A DNA stretch of 64,000 bases from Gemmatales bacterium (GTDB lineage: Bacteria; Planctomycetota; Planctomycetia; Gemmatales; HRBIN36), in contig JANXCQ010000001.1 of the NCBI GenBank assembly GCA_025060195.1, positions 192,352 to 256,351 on the forward strand, written 5' to 3'. Below the pieces are notes generated by a model that had not been told where the DNA came from, did no database searches, and saw only the letters and a list, made by a program, of their open reading frames with translations. A program made the translations under genes and the position numbers. Positions 1-9,345 of the stretch are shown here, in pieces. Numbering within the stretch: position 1 is the first letter of the stretch; every line of letters begins with the position of its first letter.

Positions 1-2
1 CG

Positions 3-1937
3 CAGCAGCGCTATCCTTCGGCGGAAGCGCTAGCTGATGATTTGGAGCGTTGGCTCGCAGGTGAACCAGTATGGGCCGCGAGTCCAACTTGGTGGTATCG
101 CACCTGGAAGTGGATGAAACGTCGGCCTGCGATGGCAGCGCTGGTCGCGCTAACAGCGCTGATTTCCGCGCTGGCACTCGTAGGGATCACCTGGCAAGCG
201 CGTTTAGCCCACGGGCAAGCAGAACGTGCCTGGTGGGCGGAATTAGCCTTCCGCCAGGAACGTGAGCATCGGCTCCAACATCAACGCCTGGAGCAGCGCT
301 GGCAAGCGGTACGCCGGACGCAGCTCGCTTGGCTCCGTTTACAGGAAGGGGCAGTCCAAGAGGCCCGGCAGTTTCTGAATGAGGTATCTGAAGAGCTTCG
401 CGACTGGTACTGGCATTTTGTGGACGCCTGTCTCCGACCTGTCGAGGTGCCTGCGGTGCAAGATGAACATTTGGTCGAAATAGTTCCCCATGCTGAGGGC
501 TGGTGGGCAATCACTCGTGAAGGGCAGGTCTGGCATCTCTCCCAAGCGCCATGGTTAAAAACACCTTGGCTCAATGCTGTCAGAAAATCTAACCTGCCGA
601 CCTTGGGACAAGGAAGTTCTCGGGAAATTATTGGCGCGACGAATTCCGCTGAGGGTTCGCTTCTCTTTTGGAGCCGCGACCAAGCCTCGCTTTGGCATAA
701 TCGGGAAGCGATGCCGCGTTGGACTTGGCGAGGTTTAGACCAAGAGATAGCCCAAGTCTGCGTGAGCTCAAAGTGGAAAACTTTCGCAGTCGTGTACCAA
801 GATGTGAGCGGGTGCTGGCACGTTGCAATTTACGGCCCCCCGGAGTTTCCGCGAGTGCTTCGAGTGCCGCGAGGGACGCCAAGGGGCAGTGGCTTCATCG
901 GCGGTCGGCATTTCACAGTAATTGCCGACAGCGGCGATCTGTTTGTCTGGTGCCTAACGGAAAAGGGGTGGGAAGAGACACCATCACACGCCTATTTGCT
1001 GACGACCATCCAGAGTGCAGTCGTAGCTCCCAGTGGTCATTTCGCCTTAGTGCTTTCGGATGGCACCTGTCGGTTAGGGCGTTGGCGACCGGACTGGGAC
1101 CGCATTTGGCTGGATGACCCACAAGGCTGCCCGGCGAGAGTAGTCGCAGTTGACCTTAGTGCCGACGGGGAACATGTCGCGCTGGGCTTGGACGATGGTA
1201 GCCTCATACTGAAACAAGCGCACGGAGCCCCACGGCGAATCCGTGGGTCGCAACGTTGGCAGATACGCCGACTGTGCTTTTCTCTCACCAACCATGAAGT
1301 AGCGTTCCTGACTACTCAGGGTCAGCTTTGGCGTATCCCAATAACCTTCGTGCAGCCTTCCCCGACCGGGCCGAAATGCAGCTTCGTACGCAGTTATCAA
1401 TGGCCGAGGCACCTAAATGTCAAGGTGGGCGTGGCCGACATTTCGAGGAATATGGTGATAAGCGCTACCGCGGATGGGAAATTGTTTGTAGCCCGGTTAC
1501 TCGACGCACCGTCGGGACAGCTTGGCGAATACTGGGAGTTGGCAACGTTTGCCCAGCCGGTCACTGCGTTAGCCTGGTGCGAAAGCCAGAGCCTATTGGT
1601 CGTGGCCTTAGCCGATGGCAGCATTTATATGGGCCGCTACTGCGAATTTGATACTAGTTGGAACGGACAACGCTGCCAACACCCCTGCGCGGTACGTCAT
1701 TTGGCCATTGCGCCGGACGGGAGTTGGTTCGCCAGCTATGATGAGCACGGTCGGCTTTGGCTTTGGGACATGATTCTGAGAGCGCCGGCGTTGGAAATCG
1801 CGCCCATGTCGCAGGGCATAGTCCAATTACACGCTTCCGACCTCGGTTTGCATGTCCAAGACCAATCGGGCACATGGTGGACTTGGCCTGTGCCCGCTGC
1901 GCAGGCTGGAGCGGTAATGCCGTCACCAACCCAATAG
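3..1937 (+). CDS. Ser/Thr protein kinase with C-terminal WD40-like propeller (5' end outside window)
   Basis: The reading frame is open from the first bases of the window, so the gene starts upstream. The first residues (QRYPSAEALADDLERWLAG) match the end of the C-lobe of planctomycete Ser/Thr kinases, just before the usual linker. A transmembrane helix (AALVALTALISALALVGITW) follows at about residues 30-52 of the visible part, then a Gln/Arg/Trp-rich helical stretch and a motif ending ELRDWYWHF, where these kinases usually have LRGWEW. The rest is a degenerate WD40-like region in which blade ends such as LWLWDM are still visible. The expected topology is a cytoplasmic kinase and an extracytoplasmic propeller. 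The catalytic domain is not in the window, so activity cannot be judged. The TAG stop at 1935-1937 lies inside the 3' end of the convergent WD40 gene. Confidence 0.85.
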   Translation, partial: QQRYPSAEALADDLERWLAGEPVWAASPTWWYRTWKWMKRRPAMAALVALTALISALALVGITWQARLAHGQAERAWWAELAFRQEREHRLQHQRLEQRWQAVRRTQLAWLRLQEGAVQEARQFLNEVSEELRDWYWHFVDACLRPVEVPAVQDEHLVEIVPHAEGWWAITREGQVWHLSQAPWLKTPWLNAVRKSNLPTLGQGSSREIIGATNSAEGSLLFWSRDQASLWHNREAMPRWTWRGLDQEIAQVCVSSKWKTFAVVYQDVSGCWHVAIYGPPEFPRVLRVPRGTPRGSGFIGGRHFTVIADSGDLFVWCLTEKGWEETPSHAYLLTTIQSAVVAPSGHFALVLSDGTCRLGRWRPDWDRIWLDDPQGCPARVVAVDLSADGEHVALGLDDGSLILKQAHGAPRRIRGSQRWQIRRLCFSLTNHEVAFLTTQGQLWRIPITFVQPSPTGPKCSFVRSYQWPRHLNVKVGVADISRNMVISATADGKLFVARLLDAPSGQLGEYWELATFAQPVTALAWCESQSLLVVALADGSIYMGRYCEFDTSWNGQRCQHPCAVRHLAIAPDGSWFASYDEHGRLWLWDMILRAPALEIAPMSQGIVQLHASDLGLHVQDQSGTWWTWPVPAAQAGAVMPSPTQ

Positions 1938-4900
1938 GTACAAAGTGCCGTTTGCGGTGCCCACTACGAGTTGGTTGGCTCCAACAAACGCGAGGCTGGT
2001 AACCAAACCGGCTAACCGGAATGACGCGACCTGTTTGCCCGTGGCCAATTCCCACACAAAGATTTCGCCACCCTCGTGCCAAGTAGCCACAGTTTTGTCC
2101 TGAGAATCCACAGCCAAACCGAGTAATGGGCGCGCGCCTGCTTTCCAGGAATAAACAGCTTTATCCGCCTGGTAGTCGCGCACCTGAAGTTGACCCTGCT
2201 GGTTGGCCACCACGAGCCAACGGTTATCATGGGTGAATGTTAGATCGGCCACCATGGTTCCGAAAGGGGAAAAAGTCTTTAACAAGGCTCCAGTTTGCAA
2301 ATCCCAGAGCCGAACTACTCCGTTTTGTCCTCCTACAGCAGCGAAACGGGCATCCTGCGAAAAACTTAAACAAGTTACAGCTACCGAGCGATCGTGGGCG
2401 GGAAAGGTGCGCAAGGCCTTGCCAGTCTTGACATCATACACGGCTAAGGTCTTATCGTCGGCGCCAGTGACTAACCACAAGGCGACTTGCGACGCGTCGG
2501 GAGTGAAGGCTAGCAAGTACACACTATTCCGCCGAATCTGAAAGGTAGAACGCACGCGGGGTAGGACGTTCTTTGCTTCCGGCGGAGGCAGCTCCCAGAT
2601 GCGGACTGTTCCGCTTCGGTCGGCCGAAGCAAAAACCTTACCGCTGGCATCGCATGCTAGGGCGGTGATTTCGTCCTGGTGTTCCGTCAAGGTGGCTAGT
2701 TCCTCCGCACTAGCCAGGTCCCAGACGCGAATGGTGGTATCTAATGAACCAGAAAGAAGGCGTCGGCCGTCAGGAGTAACCGCCACGGCACGTATGCCGC
2801 GCAAGTGACCATAGTTCGTTACTATTTCCTGACCTGCCAACTCCCAAATCTTTAGCGTACGATCCACGCCGCAGGAAACTATCCGACGATTGTCAGGAAA
2901 GAAAGCCACACTGGCCACCCAATCTTTATGGCCGACAAATTGAGCCACTTCAGTCCCCGATAACCGGTCCCACACGCGCACAATGCGGTCAGCCCCTGCC
3001 GAAGCTAACATCTTACCATCCCACGAAAACGCTAGCGCGCTAACTGGACCAGTGTGTCCCGTTAGCGAATACCGGCGTGGCGTATCTGCCAACTGCCAAA
3101 TGAATATCTGCCCTTCACCGTCGGCACTAGCTATTATGTCTCCCTGCTCGGTGCCGGCCAAGGCGGTTACAGTTTGTCGATGGCCTGGCAGCACGCGATG
3201 CTCTTCCAGGTTAGGCACATGCCAAACCCGCACCAATTGGTCGCCACCCGAACTAGCAAGCAGGTTACCTCCGCTAACAAACGCCACTCCAGTTACCACG
3301 CTGCCATAACGTTCCAAAACGCGAATTGGCTTACCTGACGAAATGTCCCAGAGAACCAACTTGCGATCGGCTCCCCCTGAAGCCAACCATTTGCCATTGG
3401 GATGAAACGCTAAGCAGGTCACCGTCCCCTGGTGACCTTCCAGGCGACCCTTTTCCTGGCCCGATTGAGCGTCGAGCAAACGAATGGTACGGTCACCACT
3501 GGCACTGGCCAACAACTTGCCGTCGTGACTCCAGGCCACTGCGGTGACCGCTGCAGTATGCACCTTCCACACTTGTAAAGGTTCCGATGCTTGGCCCGTC
3601 CAGATTCGCACGGTAGCATCCGCGCCGCCACTGGCGATTCTTCGACCGTCAGGGTGCACCGCCACCGTCCAAACGTAGCCTTCATGGCCGACTAAGTCCG
3701 TAGAAGACTGCGCTGTGCTCAGTTCCCAAAGGCGAATCTGGCCATCTTGGCCGGCTGAAATCAGCATGCGCCCACTATTATCAAAGGCCAAGCCTTGGAT
3801 CGTATGTTGATGGCCCCGAAAGGTGCGGACTAAGGAAGAATCCGCCACTCTCCAGATCCGGATCGCCGTCTCGGGCAACATCGCCCCCGCTGCGAGAAGT
3901 TGACCATCTCTGGAAGCGGCCAAGGCCGAAGTGCCCGAATTGCTTGCCCGTAAGCGGGTCAATTCTTGCGAGCGGTTAATATCAAACACGCGAACGAAAC
4001 TATCCTGACCTGCCACGGCAATACGATTTTTATCGGGAAAAAACGCGAGGGCGAAAATTGCCCCTGTGTTCGCCCGAAATGCCCGCCATAACGCTCCTTT
4101 GTCAGCCTGAAAAACCCGTACTAAGCCGTCGGAAGAGCCAGCGGCCAAGTATTCGCCGTCTCCGGAGTAAGCCACGCAATGCACGGGACCGTTGAAACCC
4201 GCCAGATCAAAAATTCGGGTCGTATTGTCCACCTGCCATACCTGAACACGTTGGGCCGAGGTCGCCACGGCCAGCATGCGGTCATGCGGCGCAAAAGCCA
4301 AGGCCAGCACCAGGGATTTACCACCCATTCCGGTCGCAATCTTCAGTCCTTCCGCCCACCGCTCTTGTCCGTTCTGAACGTTCCAAACGCGGACCACCGC
4401 ACTGTGCCCACCGACTGCCAACCAGGGTTGCGTATGGGCAAACGCCAAAGCCGAGGGCCGAAAATCACATACAAAACTTCGCACCTCCCGACCGTTGCTA
4501 GCGTCCCAGACGCGCACCGTCAGATCGCCCCCCGCCGTGGCGAAATACTTTCCGTCGGGGCTGTATGCCAGCGCGGTGATCGCGGGACCATGCCGCAGCT
4601 TGGTGGAGCCGAATACTCGCCTTACGCCGCCTGCCCATTCGCGCGGCAACGAGGGCAAAATCCACCGCGCGCGCAGAATTGCTAACTCCGCCTCTGCCCA
4701 GCGCCCTGCCTGCCAAGCGTCGCGAGCGCGTTGTGCGTAACTATCGGCTAACTGCAACCATGACCGAGCAAACCTTTCCTCGCCGGCTTGTTGAATTTCC
4801 TGCCGTTCTTTCTCATAGGCTGTCAACCATGCCTGGACGGTTTCCTTATTCGCTTGGGCCAACCCCCAACTACACAGTGCTACCGCAACATAACAACTCA

Positions 4901-4961
4901 CTACGCAACTAACTAAGTTTGCAGTCATGGCTTTCTGACGCCTTACCCAAGCTGCGGTCAT
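1923..4961 (-). CDS. Secreted WD40-repeat protein with about 21 repeats
   Basis: This 1012-residue protein starts at an ATG preceded by a strong GGAGG nine bases upstream. The N-terminus has basic residues (RRQK), a hydrophobic core (about 15-34) and a likely signal-peptidase site after AQA, so it is probably exported. After about 80 residues of helical linker come tandem WD40 repeats. About 21 blade-end motifs can be counted (VRVWDASN, VRVWNVQN, IRLWELST, LVLWDISS, LKIWELAG, IRVWDLAS, VRLWDLQT, IFVWELAT and others). That number fits three seven-bladed propellers. WD40 propellers are binding scaffolds; no enzymatic domain is visible and the ligand is unknown. Its 3' end overlaps the kinase/WD40 gene by 15 bases in convergent orientation. 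The repeats are well preserved, in contrast to the neighbouring kinase propeller. Confidence 0.9.
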   Translation of the reverse strand: MTAAWVRRQKAMTANLVSCVVSCYVAVALCSWGLAQANKETVQAWLTAYEKERQEIQQAGEERFARSWLQLADSYAQRARDAWQAGRWAEAELAILRARWILPSLPREWAGGVRRVFGSTKLRHGPAITALAYSPDGKYFATAGGDLTVRVWDASNGREVRSFVCDFRPSALAFAHTQPWLAVGGHSAVVRVWNVQNGQERWAEGLKIATGMGGKSLVLALAFAPHDRMLAVATSAQRVQVWQVDNTTRIFDLAGFNGPVHCVAYSGDGEYLAAGSSDGLVRVFQADKGALWRAFRANTGAIFALAFFPDKNRIAVAGQDSFVRVFDINRSQELTRLRASNSGTSALAASRDGQLLAAGAMLPETAIRIWRVADSSLVRTFRGHQHTIQGLAFDNSGRMLISAGQDGQIRLWELSTAQSSTDLVGHEGYVWTVAVHPDGRRIASGGADATVRIWTGQASEPLQVWKVHTAAVTAVAWSHDGKLLASASGDRTIRLLDAQSGQEKGRLEGHQGTVTCLAFHPNGKWLASGGADRKLVLWDISSGKPIRVLERYGSVVTGVAFVSGGNLLASSGGDQLVRVWHVPNLEEHRVLPGHRQTVTALAGTEQGDIIASADGEGQIFIWQLADTPRRYSLTGHTGPVSALAFSWDGKMLASAGADRIVRVWDRLSGTEVAQFVGHKDWVASVAFFPDNRRIVSCGVDRTLKIWELAGQEIVTNYGHLRGIRAVAVTPDGRRLLSGSLDTTIRVWDLASAEELATLTEHQDEITALACDASGKVFASADRSGTVRIWELPPPEAKNVLPRVRSTFQIRRNSVYLLAFTPDASQVALWLVTGADDKTLAVYDVKTGKALRTFPAHDRSVAVTCLSFSQDARFAAVGGQNGVVRLWDLQTGALLKTFSPFGTMVADLTFTHDNRWLVVANQQGQLQVRDYQADKAVYSWKAGARPLLGLAVDSQDKTVATWHEGGEIFVWELATGKQVASFRLAGLVTSLAFVGANQLVVGTANGTLYLLGW

Positions 4962-5438
4962 ATCTCGTTTCCTCCACCCGGATTATGCACATTATAAACC
5001 TGCCCTTCGATAGGGACGAATCAACCTCTTTGTGACAACACATTACCGCATCATTTGGAAGCGTCATCGTGTGCCAGTCCGTGAGAACTGCCAGTTCGGA
5101 GCATCAACGAAAGGTTGTTCTTTCTCCTCTGCCTGGTAGGTTTCCACAATCTGGTAGAGGTCTTGGTCGTTCCGGGGCATAAACGCGCAGCGATCCCTGG
5201 GTTTCAGATACGAAGCAAGCAACCTTACGTAGCGAGTTGGGGTTGGGAGCGGGCCAAAGATTTACCATTTCGAGCCCAGTCTTAGATTCCGATGAGGCTA
5301 GCTCTATGACACGCTCTTTGTTGCACAGGGCGCTTGACCGAGGCTAGTGGCGCTAGGATAATCAATGTGAATGTACTCCGAGTTGGCGCATCCTCAAGAA
5401 GCCTGAGAACCCCGGTTGGCAACGGTAGGAGCAGCGGC
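4962..5438. other. Intergenic region between divergent WD40 and ELWxxDGT genes
   Basis: This 477-base gap separates two divergently transcribed exoprotein genes and must hold both promoters. I see the two Shine-Dalgarno sequences at its edges (GGAGG for the minus-strand gene, TAGGAG for the plus-strand gene). I found no convincing promoter hexamers, repeats or RNA gene. Confidence 0.5.
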
Positions 5439-8141
5439 ATGTGGCGCGGCCTCAGACGCATTATTCGGCGACGAATTGGCCCCATCGGTGGAAACATTCG
5501 CACCCAACGGCGGAGCTGCCTCTCAATTGAACCGCTCGAGGATCGTAACGCCCCTTCCGCGAGCCCCTTGGCAGATATCAATGGTGGGGCGTTCTCCTCC
5601 ACGCCGACCTTCTTGAACGGGGAACGTTGGTTTACCGAAGTAGGAACGCGGATGTTCTTTGTTGCCAACACTGCCGCCCACGGGGAAGAGTTGTGGATGA
5701 CCGATGGGACGCCGGGGAACACCGTTCTGGTACGGGACATAAATCAGGGCACGGGCAGTTCCTCGCCCCGGTTTTTGACGAATGTAAATGGTACATTATT
5801 TTTTGCGGCCAACGATGGCCAAACTGGCTTTGAATTATGGCGGAGCGACGGCACAGCCAATGGCACCGTACGAGTCGCAGATATTCGAGCTAATGGCAGC
5901 AGCGATCCCCGGTTTCTCGTGAGTGTCAATAATACCTTGTTCTTTGTGGCCAACGACGGGCAAAATGGCTTTGAGCTTTGGCGAAGCCAGGGCACTGCCG
6001 CGACCACTCAAATGGTAGCCGATCTAAATAGGGGCAGCAACTCCTCAAATCCGCATTGGCTCCTCAATGCCGATGGTACCTTGTTTTTTGCGGCAGATCC
6101 TGGCGGTAATCCCCCTGGATTCCAGTTATTTCGACTCGATTCAGCCATCATTAGTAACCCGATCCCTGTACCGGACCCAGACTCGAATAGGTGGCTTCGG
6201 AACCCCAGTTGGCCTGTTTATTTTCCCGAACTGAGGCGCCTTTTCTTCATCGGGGAGGAGGTGAGAGATTTAGGGCTTTTGATTGCCTCACGGATGTGGT
6301 ACATCGACCTGCCTGCCAACAATGCACCCCGACGGGTGTTAGTTGTTGGTGATCCGAGCTTCCTAACCGCAGTAAAAGATCCAACTACCAGCAATAATTT
6401 CCTATTTTGGCGCGACGGGGGATTATGGGTACTTGATCCAGCGTCGCCGGGTCGAGGAGCGGTTTACTTGGCAACAGACCCCTTCGACTTACACAACCAT
6501 AATGGCGTGCTTACTTTCTCAGCAGTACGAGCAGGGGTCGGCCGCGAACCTTTCTTCGTGGATACTCGGGGGCGTACCATAGACCAGCTATCAGCCGAGC
6601 TCTTGGCCGACATCAACCCAAATGGATCGTCTTTAGCTCCCCCTATCTACTTTCCAAATGATTTCCGCGATCAGCCGGGGTTATGGGATTACTTAGGTAG
6701 GCGACCCACTTGGTACCATTGGCAATCGGGCGTCTTCTTCACCACGCTAAGAAGTGGCGAATCAGGACTGGGCAAATTATATTTTGCTGCTAATGACGGG
6801 GTCAACGGAGTGGAGCTATGGATGGCCAATGAAACCCTCACCGGGGTCAACATGATTTTGACTCCAAACAATAACCAAATTGCTCCCGGGGCACGTAGTT
6901 CTCGGCCACGGTTTCTCGCTGCAGGACCTGGTTACCTGCTTTTCAGCGCTATGGGAACTGATCCGAACCTGGGCAGCTTTCTGGGCGAAGAACTGTGGGT
7001 GGTAATCGGTCCACCTAGAATTGTGAGAGTCATACCTCCGCCGGCTCGTGTTTATCGCATGCGGGAGGTTTTACAGTTCATCGTGGAGATGGATAAGCCG
7101 ACTCTGGTTACTGGAACGCCGCGACTCAATCTGCTGTTGAGCGATTTGGATTATCCCACCCTACCGCCACAGAACGTGCAGGCTAGTTATGTGATGGGTA
7201 GCGGCACCAGGCAACTTATTTTCCGTTACACGATACTACGAGGGCAGCGCGACTTAGATGGCATTGAAATTCAAGGTCCGTTAGACCTGAGTAACGGCAT
7301 GATCACCAACCTTTTTGGGGATGCTGGCGATGGCCAATTCACGCCACCGAGTTCTAGCGGCGTGCGAGTTAATGGCATCCCGCCCTGGGTTATGGAAGTG
7401 CGAGGACCCGCGTCGGGGGTCTATAGTTTAGGAGACTTGTTGACGTTTCGCCTAATTATCAGCGAACCTGTCGAAGTTACACCTCGGGAAGGGAACAATC
7501 AAATACGTCCGTACTTGAATCTGCGGATCGGCAATTTCAGTCGCCAAGCTTTTTACGTGGGCGGCTCCGGCACAACTATCTTGACCTTCCGCTATCGTAT
7601 TCAGCCGGGTGACCATGCCCCGCACGGGATTTATCTCGATACTGATCAACCGTTAGATTTAGGTTCGTATCAAATCACGGCCCCGGGTACTGGACCGATA
7701 AGAGAGCGGCGGAATCTCGAAACCGAGATCCGCACGCCCGTGTTCTTCCGCGTCGCGGTGGATACTCGTGGGCCTCGCATTACCGACATTACCTTACCCG
7801 GATTACGTAACCACGTTACGGGAGAAACTCTCCAGTTTCGTTTTCATTTCAACGAACCCGTGTACGTCCACAGCTCCAGCGGGGCACGACCGGCGTTGCG
7901 GTTACAAATTGGTCCCGCGACCCGTTTAGCGAATCTCGTTGGCGGCAACGGCACGAACACGCTCACCTTCCGCTATACCATTCAGTCCAACGACCAAGAC
8001 TTAGATGGAATTCGTTTGCTCGGCATTCAATTGCCCGCGGGAGTTCGCATCACAGATTTAGCGGGAAACCTCGCAGTGCTGACGTTCAATCACCCTGATA
8101 CGCGCCTCATTCGCGTCAATGTGCCGACAATTCGACTATAG
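5439..8141 (+). CDS. Extracellular ELWxxDGT-repeat protein with hyalin-like C-terminal repeats
   Basis: The ATG at 5439 has a TAGGAG ribosome site eight bases upstream and gives 900 residues; an upstream TTG in frame (5334) lacks one. A very basic N-terminus leads to the motif SIEPLEDRNAPSA, the 'EPLEDR' N-terminal signature typical of large planctomycete exoproteins. Residues from about 50 to 530 carry ELWxxDGT repeats (EELWMTDGT, FELWRSDGT, FELWRSQGT, then degenerate copies such as VELWMANET), each alternating with a 'LFFAANDG' strand; this is a propeller-like arrangement. The last 370 residues contain three repeats of about 115 residues that end in (L/I)xFRYxI...DG(I/L), as in the hyalin-like repeats of bacterial surface proteins. 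A structural or adhesive surface role is likely. No catalytic motif is seen. Confidence 0.85.
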   Translation: MWRGLRRIIRRRIGPIGGNIRTQRRSCLSIEPLEDRNAPSASPLADINGGAFSSTPTFLNGERWFTEVGTRMFFVANTAAHGEELWMTDGTPGNTVLVRDINQGTGSSSPRFLTNVNGTLFFAANDGQTGFELWRSDGTANGTVRVADIRANGSSDPRFLVSVNNTLFFVANDGQNGFELWRSQGTAATTQMVADLNRGSNSSNPHWLLNADGTLFFAADPGGNPPGFQLFRLDSAIISNPIPVPDPDSNRWLRNPSWPVYFPELRRLFFIGEEVRDLGLLIASRMWYIDLPANNAPRRVLVVGDPSFLTAVKDPTTSNNFLFWRDGGLWVLDPASPGRGAVYLATDPFDLHNHNGVLTFSAVRAGVGREPFFVDTRGRTIDQLSAELLADINPNGSSLAPPIYFPNDFRDQPGLWDYLGRRPTWYHWQSGVFFTTLRSGESGLGKLYFAANDGVNGVELWMANETLTGVNMILTPNNNQIAPGARSSRPRFLAAGPGYLLFSAMGTDPNLGSFLGEELWVVIGPPRIVRVIPPPARVYRMREVLQFIVEMDKPTLVTGTPRLNLLLSDLDYPTLPPQNVQASYVMGSGTRQLIFRYTILRGQRDLDGIEIQGPLDLSNGMITNLFGDAGDGQFTPPSSSGVRVNGIPPWVMEVRGPASGVYSLGDLLTFRLIISEPVEVTPREGNNQIRPYLNLRIGNFSRQAFYVGGSGTTILTFRYRIQPGDHAPHGIYLDTDQPLDLGSYQITAPGTGPIRERRNLETEIRTPVFFRVAVDTRGPRITDITLPGLRNHVTGETLQFRFHFNEPVYVHSSSGARPALRLQIGPATRLANLVGGNGTNTLTFRYTIQSNDQDLDGIRLLGIQLPAGVRITDLAGNLAVLTFNHPDTRLIRVNVPTIRL

Positions 8142-8174
8142 ACCATGGGCTTCCGTGCGGCCTGACTCCTTAAC

Positions 8175-8199
8175 GCCGGTGTCCGGATATGTAACCGGC
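8175..8199. terminator. Possible hairpin between convergent genes
   Basis: GCCGGT and ACCGGC form a perfect 6-bp inverted repeat around a 13-base loop, 33 bases after the ELWxxDGT stop and before the convergent MscS stop. There is no T-tract, so this is only a weak terminator candidate. Confidence 0.25.
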
Positions 8200-8253
8200 C
8201 CTTCTATACCATCAGCTAGTTTGCCTCTCGGCGAGCTTTGGTAGCAACAGTGA

Positions 8254-9345
8254 CTACGTTTTCCCAGTTAACTCTGCATATTGGGGCTTTGGTTGTAAGC
8301 CGTACAGCAGCCGACGGTAAAGTTCGTCTAGTGTTTCGTTAAGTTGAAGCGGGTCGCGGAGCCAAAGTTGTACTTGCACTTGAATCAGTCCTCTCTCGGT
8401 GATGCCGACGATACGAAGACGCGGAGCTGGCTCCCGCAGCACCTGGGGAAAGTCCTCGAGCGCGTCGTGAAGGATGCGTTCAAGTTCGGCGATGCGACTC
8501 AGCGCGTCTTCGACGGAGGGCAGAGTAATCGGGATCTGCACCAGCGTGCGCATGTCAGGAAGACAGAAGTTGGTAACAATTAGCTGACTGAGACGCGAGT
8601 TGGGCACGACCACCAGGGTATGCTGCTGCGTTCTCAAGGTGGTGTAACGCCAGCCGATGTCCTGCACGGTGCCCTCCAACCCGTTTTCCAGCCGCAGATA
8701 ATCTCCAGGGCGAATAAGCCGAGCTAAGGTAATGCTGATCCCCGCAAAGAGATTACTCAGCGTGTCCTGAATGCCCAAAGCAACGGCCAACCCACCGACA
8801 CCTACGGCCGTGAGCAACGGCGTAATCGACAAACCAAATTGGTGCAGCACCATAAGCAGAGCTATCGTATACACTGTCAAGGCGATGACAACTTGTACTA
8901 ACGTGATCGGGGGTAAGCCAGCGAACCAGCGTGTCCAATGGTGTTGTAAGACGGCAGTGCCCAAGCGAACTACGGCCCGCGCGGCCAGGACGATGCCCAG
9001 AGCAGTGAGCGTGGCAACGATGGTTTCCCGCACACGTGGATGCCAGTTCGTCCCATGTACAGTCCATCCCGCTCCAAGTAAGATCACTAGCCAGGAGGCC
9101 AAGCGCAGGATCTCGACGCACCAGATGGTTTCTGGTGCCGTGGGGCGCAGGCGTTGCCAAACGCGGCTCGCTGCCCGCAGGAGCAGACCGAGAACGATCG
9201 CCCCACCGAAGAAGAACCACACGGCCTGTTCATGCACGTTTGCGAGTGACGACCATGTTTCGCGCCAAGTCACGGCCCAAAACCTGCCGGAGTCGGTGAG
9301 GCTAAGGTATCCGAGGCAGGAAATCTGTCTGTCCAGCCAGAGCAT
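8254..9345 (-). CDS. MscS-family small-conductance mechanosensitive channel
   Basis: The protein shows hydrophobic segments near its start, at about residues 70-90, 100-115 and 145-170, then the MscS pore helix and beta domain. Diagnostic pieces are VGVGGLAVALGIQDTLSNLF (TM3, with the small Gly/Ala residues that line the pore), GISITLARLIRPGDYL, and the beta-domain strand VVVPNSRLSQLIVTNF. It should open under membrane tension and release solutes after hypo-osmotic shock. I chose the ATG at 9345, which has GGAG four bases upstream. An ATG at 9393 would give 379 residues but no ribosome site and a 92-base overlap with the upstream gene. Even with 9345, the gene overlaps the cytochrome c gene by 44 bases, which suggests translational coupling. 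Confidence 0.88.
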   Translation of the reverse strand: MLWLDRQISCLGYLSLTDSGRFWAVTWRETWSSLANVHEQAVWFFFGGAIVLGLLLRAASRVWQRLRPTAPETIWCVEILRLASWLVILLGAGWTVHGTNWHPRVRETIVATLTALGIVLAARAVVRLGTAVLQHHWTRWFAGLPPITLVQVVIALTVYTIALLMVLHQFGLSITPLLTAVGVGGLAVALGIQDTLSNLFAGISITLARLIRPGDYLRLENGLEGTVQDIGWRYTTLRTQQHTLVVVPNSRLSQLIVTNFCLPDMRTLVQIPITLPSVEDALSRIAELERILHDALEDFPQVLREPAPRLRIVGITERGLIQVQVQLWLRDPLQLNETLDELYRRLLYGLQPKPQYAELTGKT

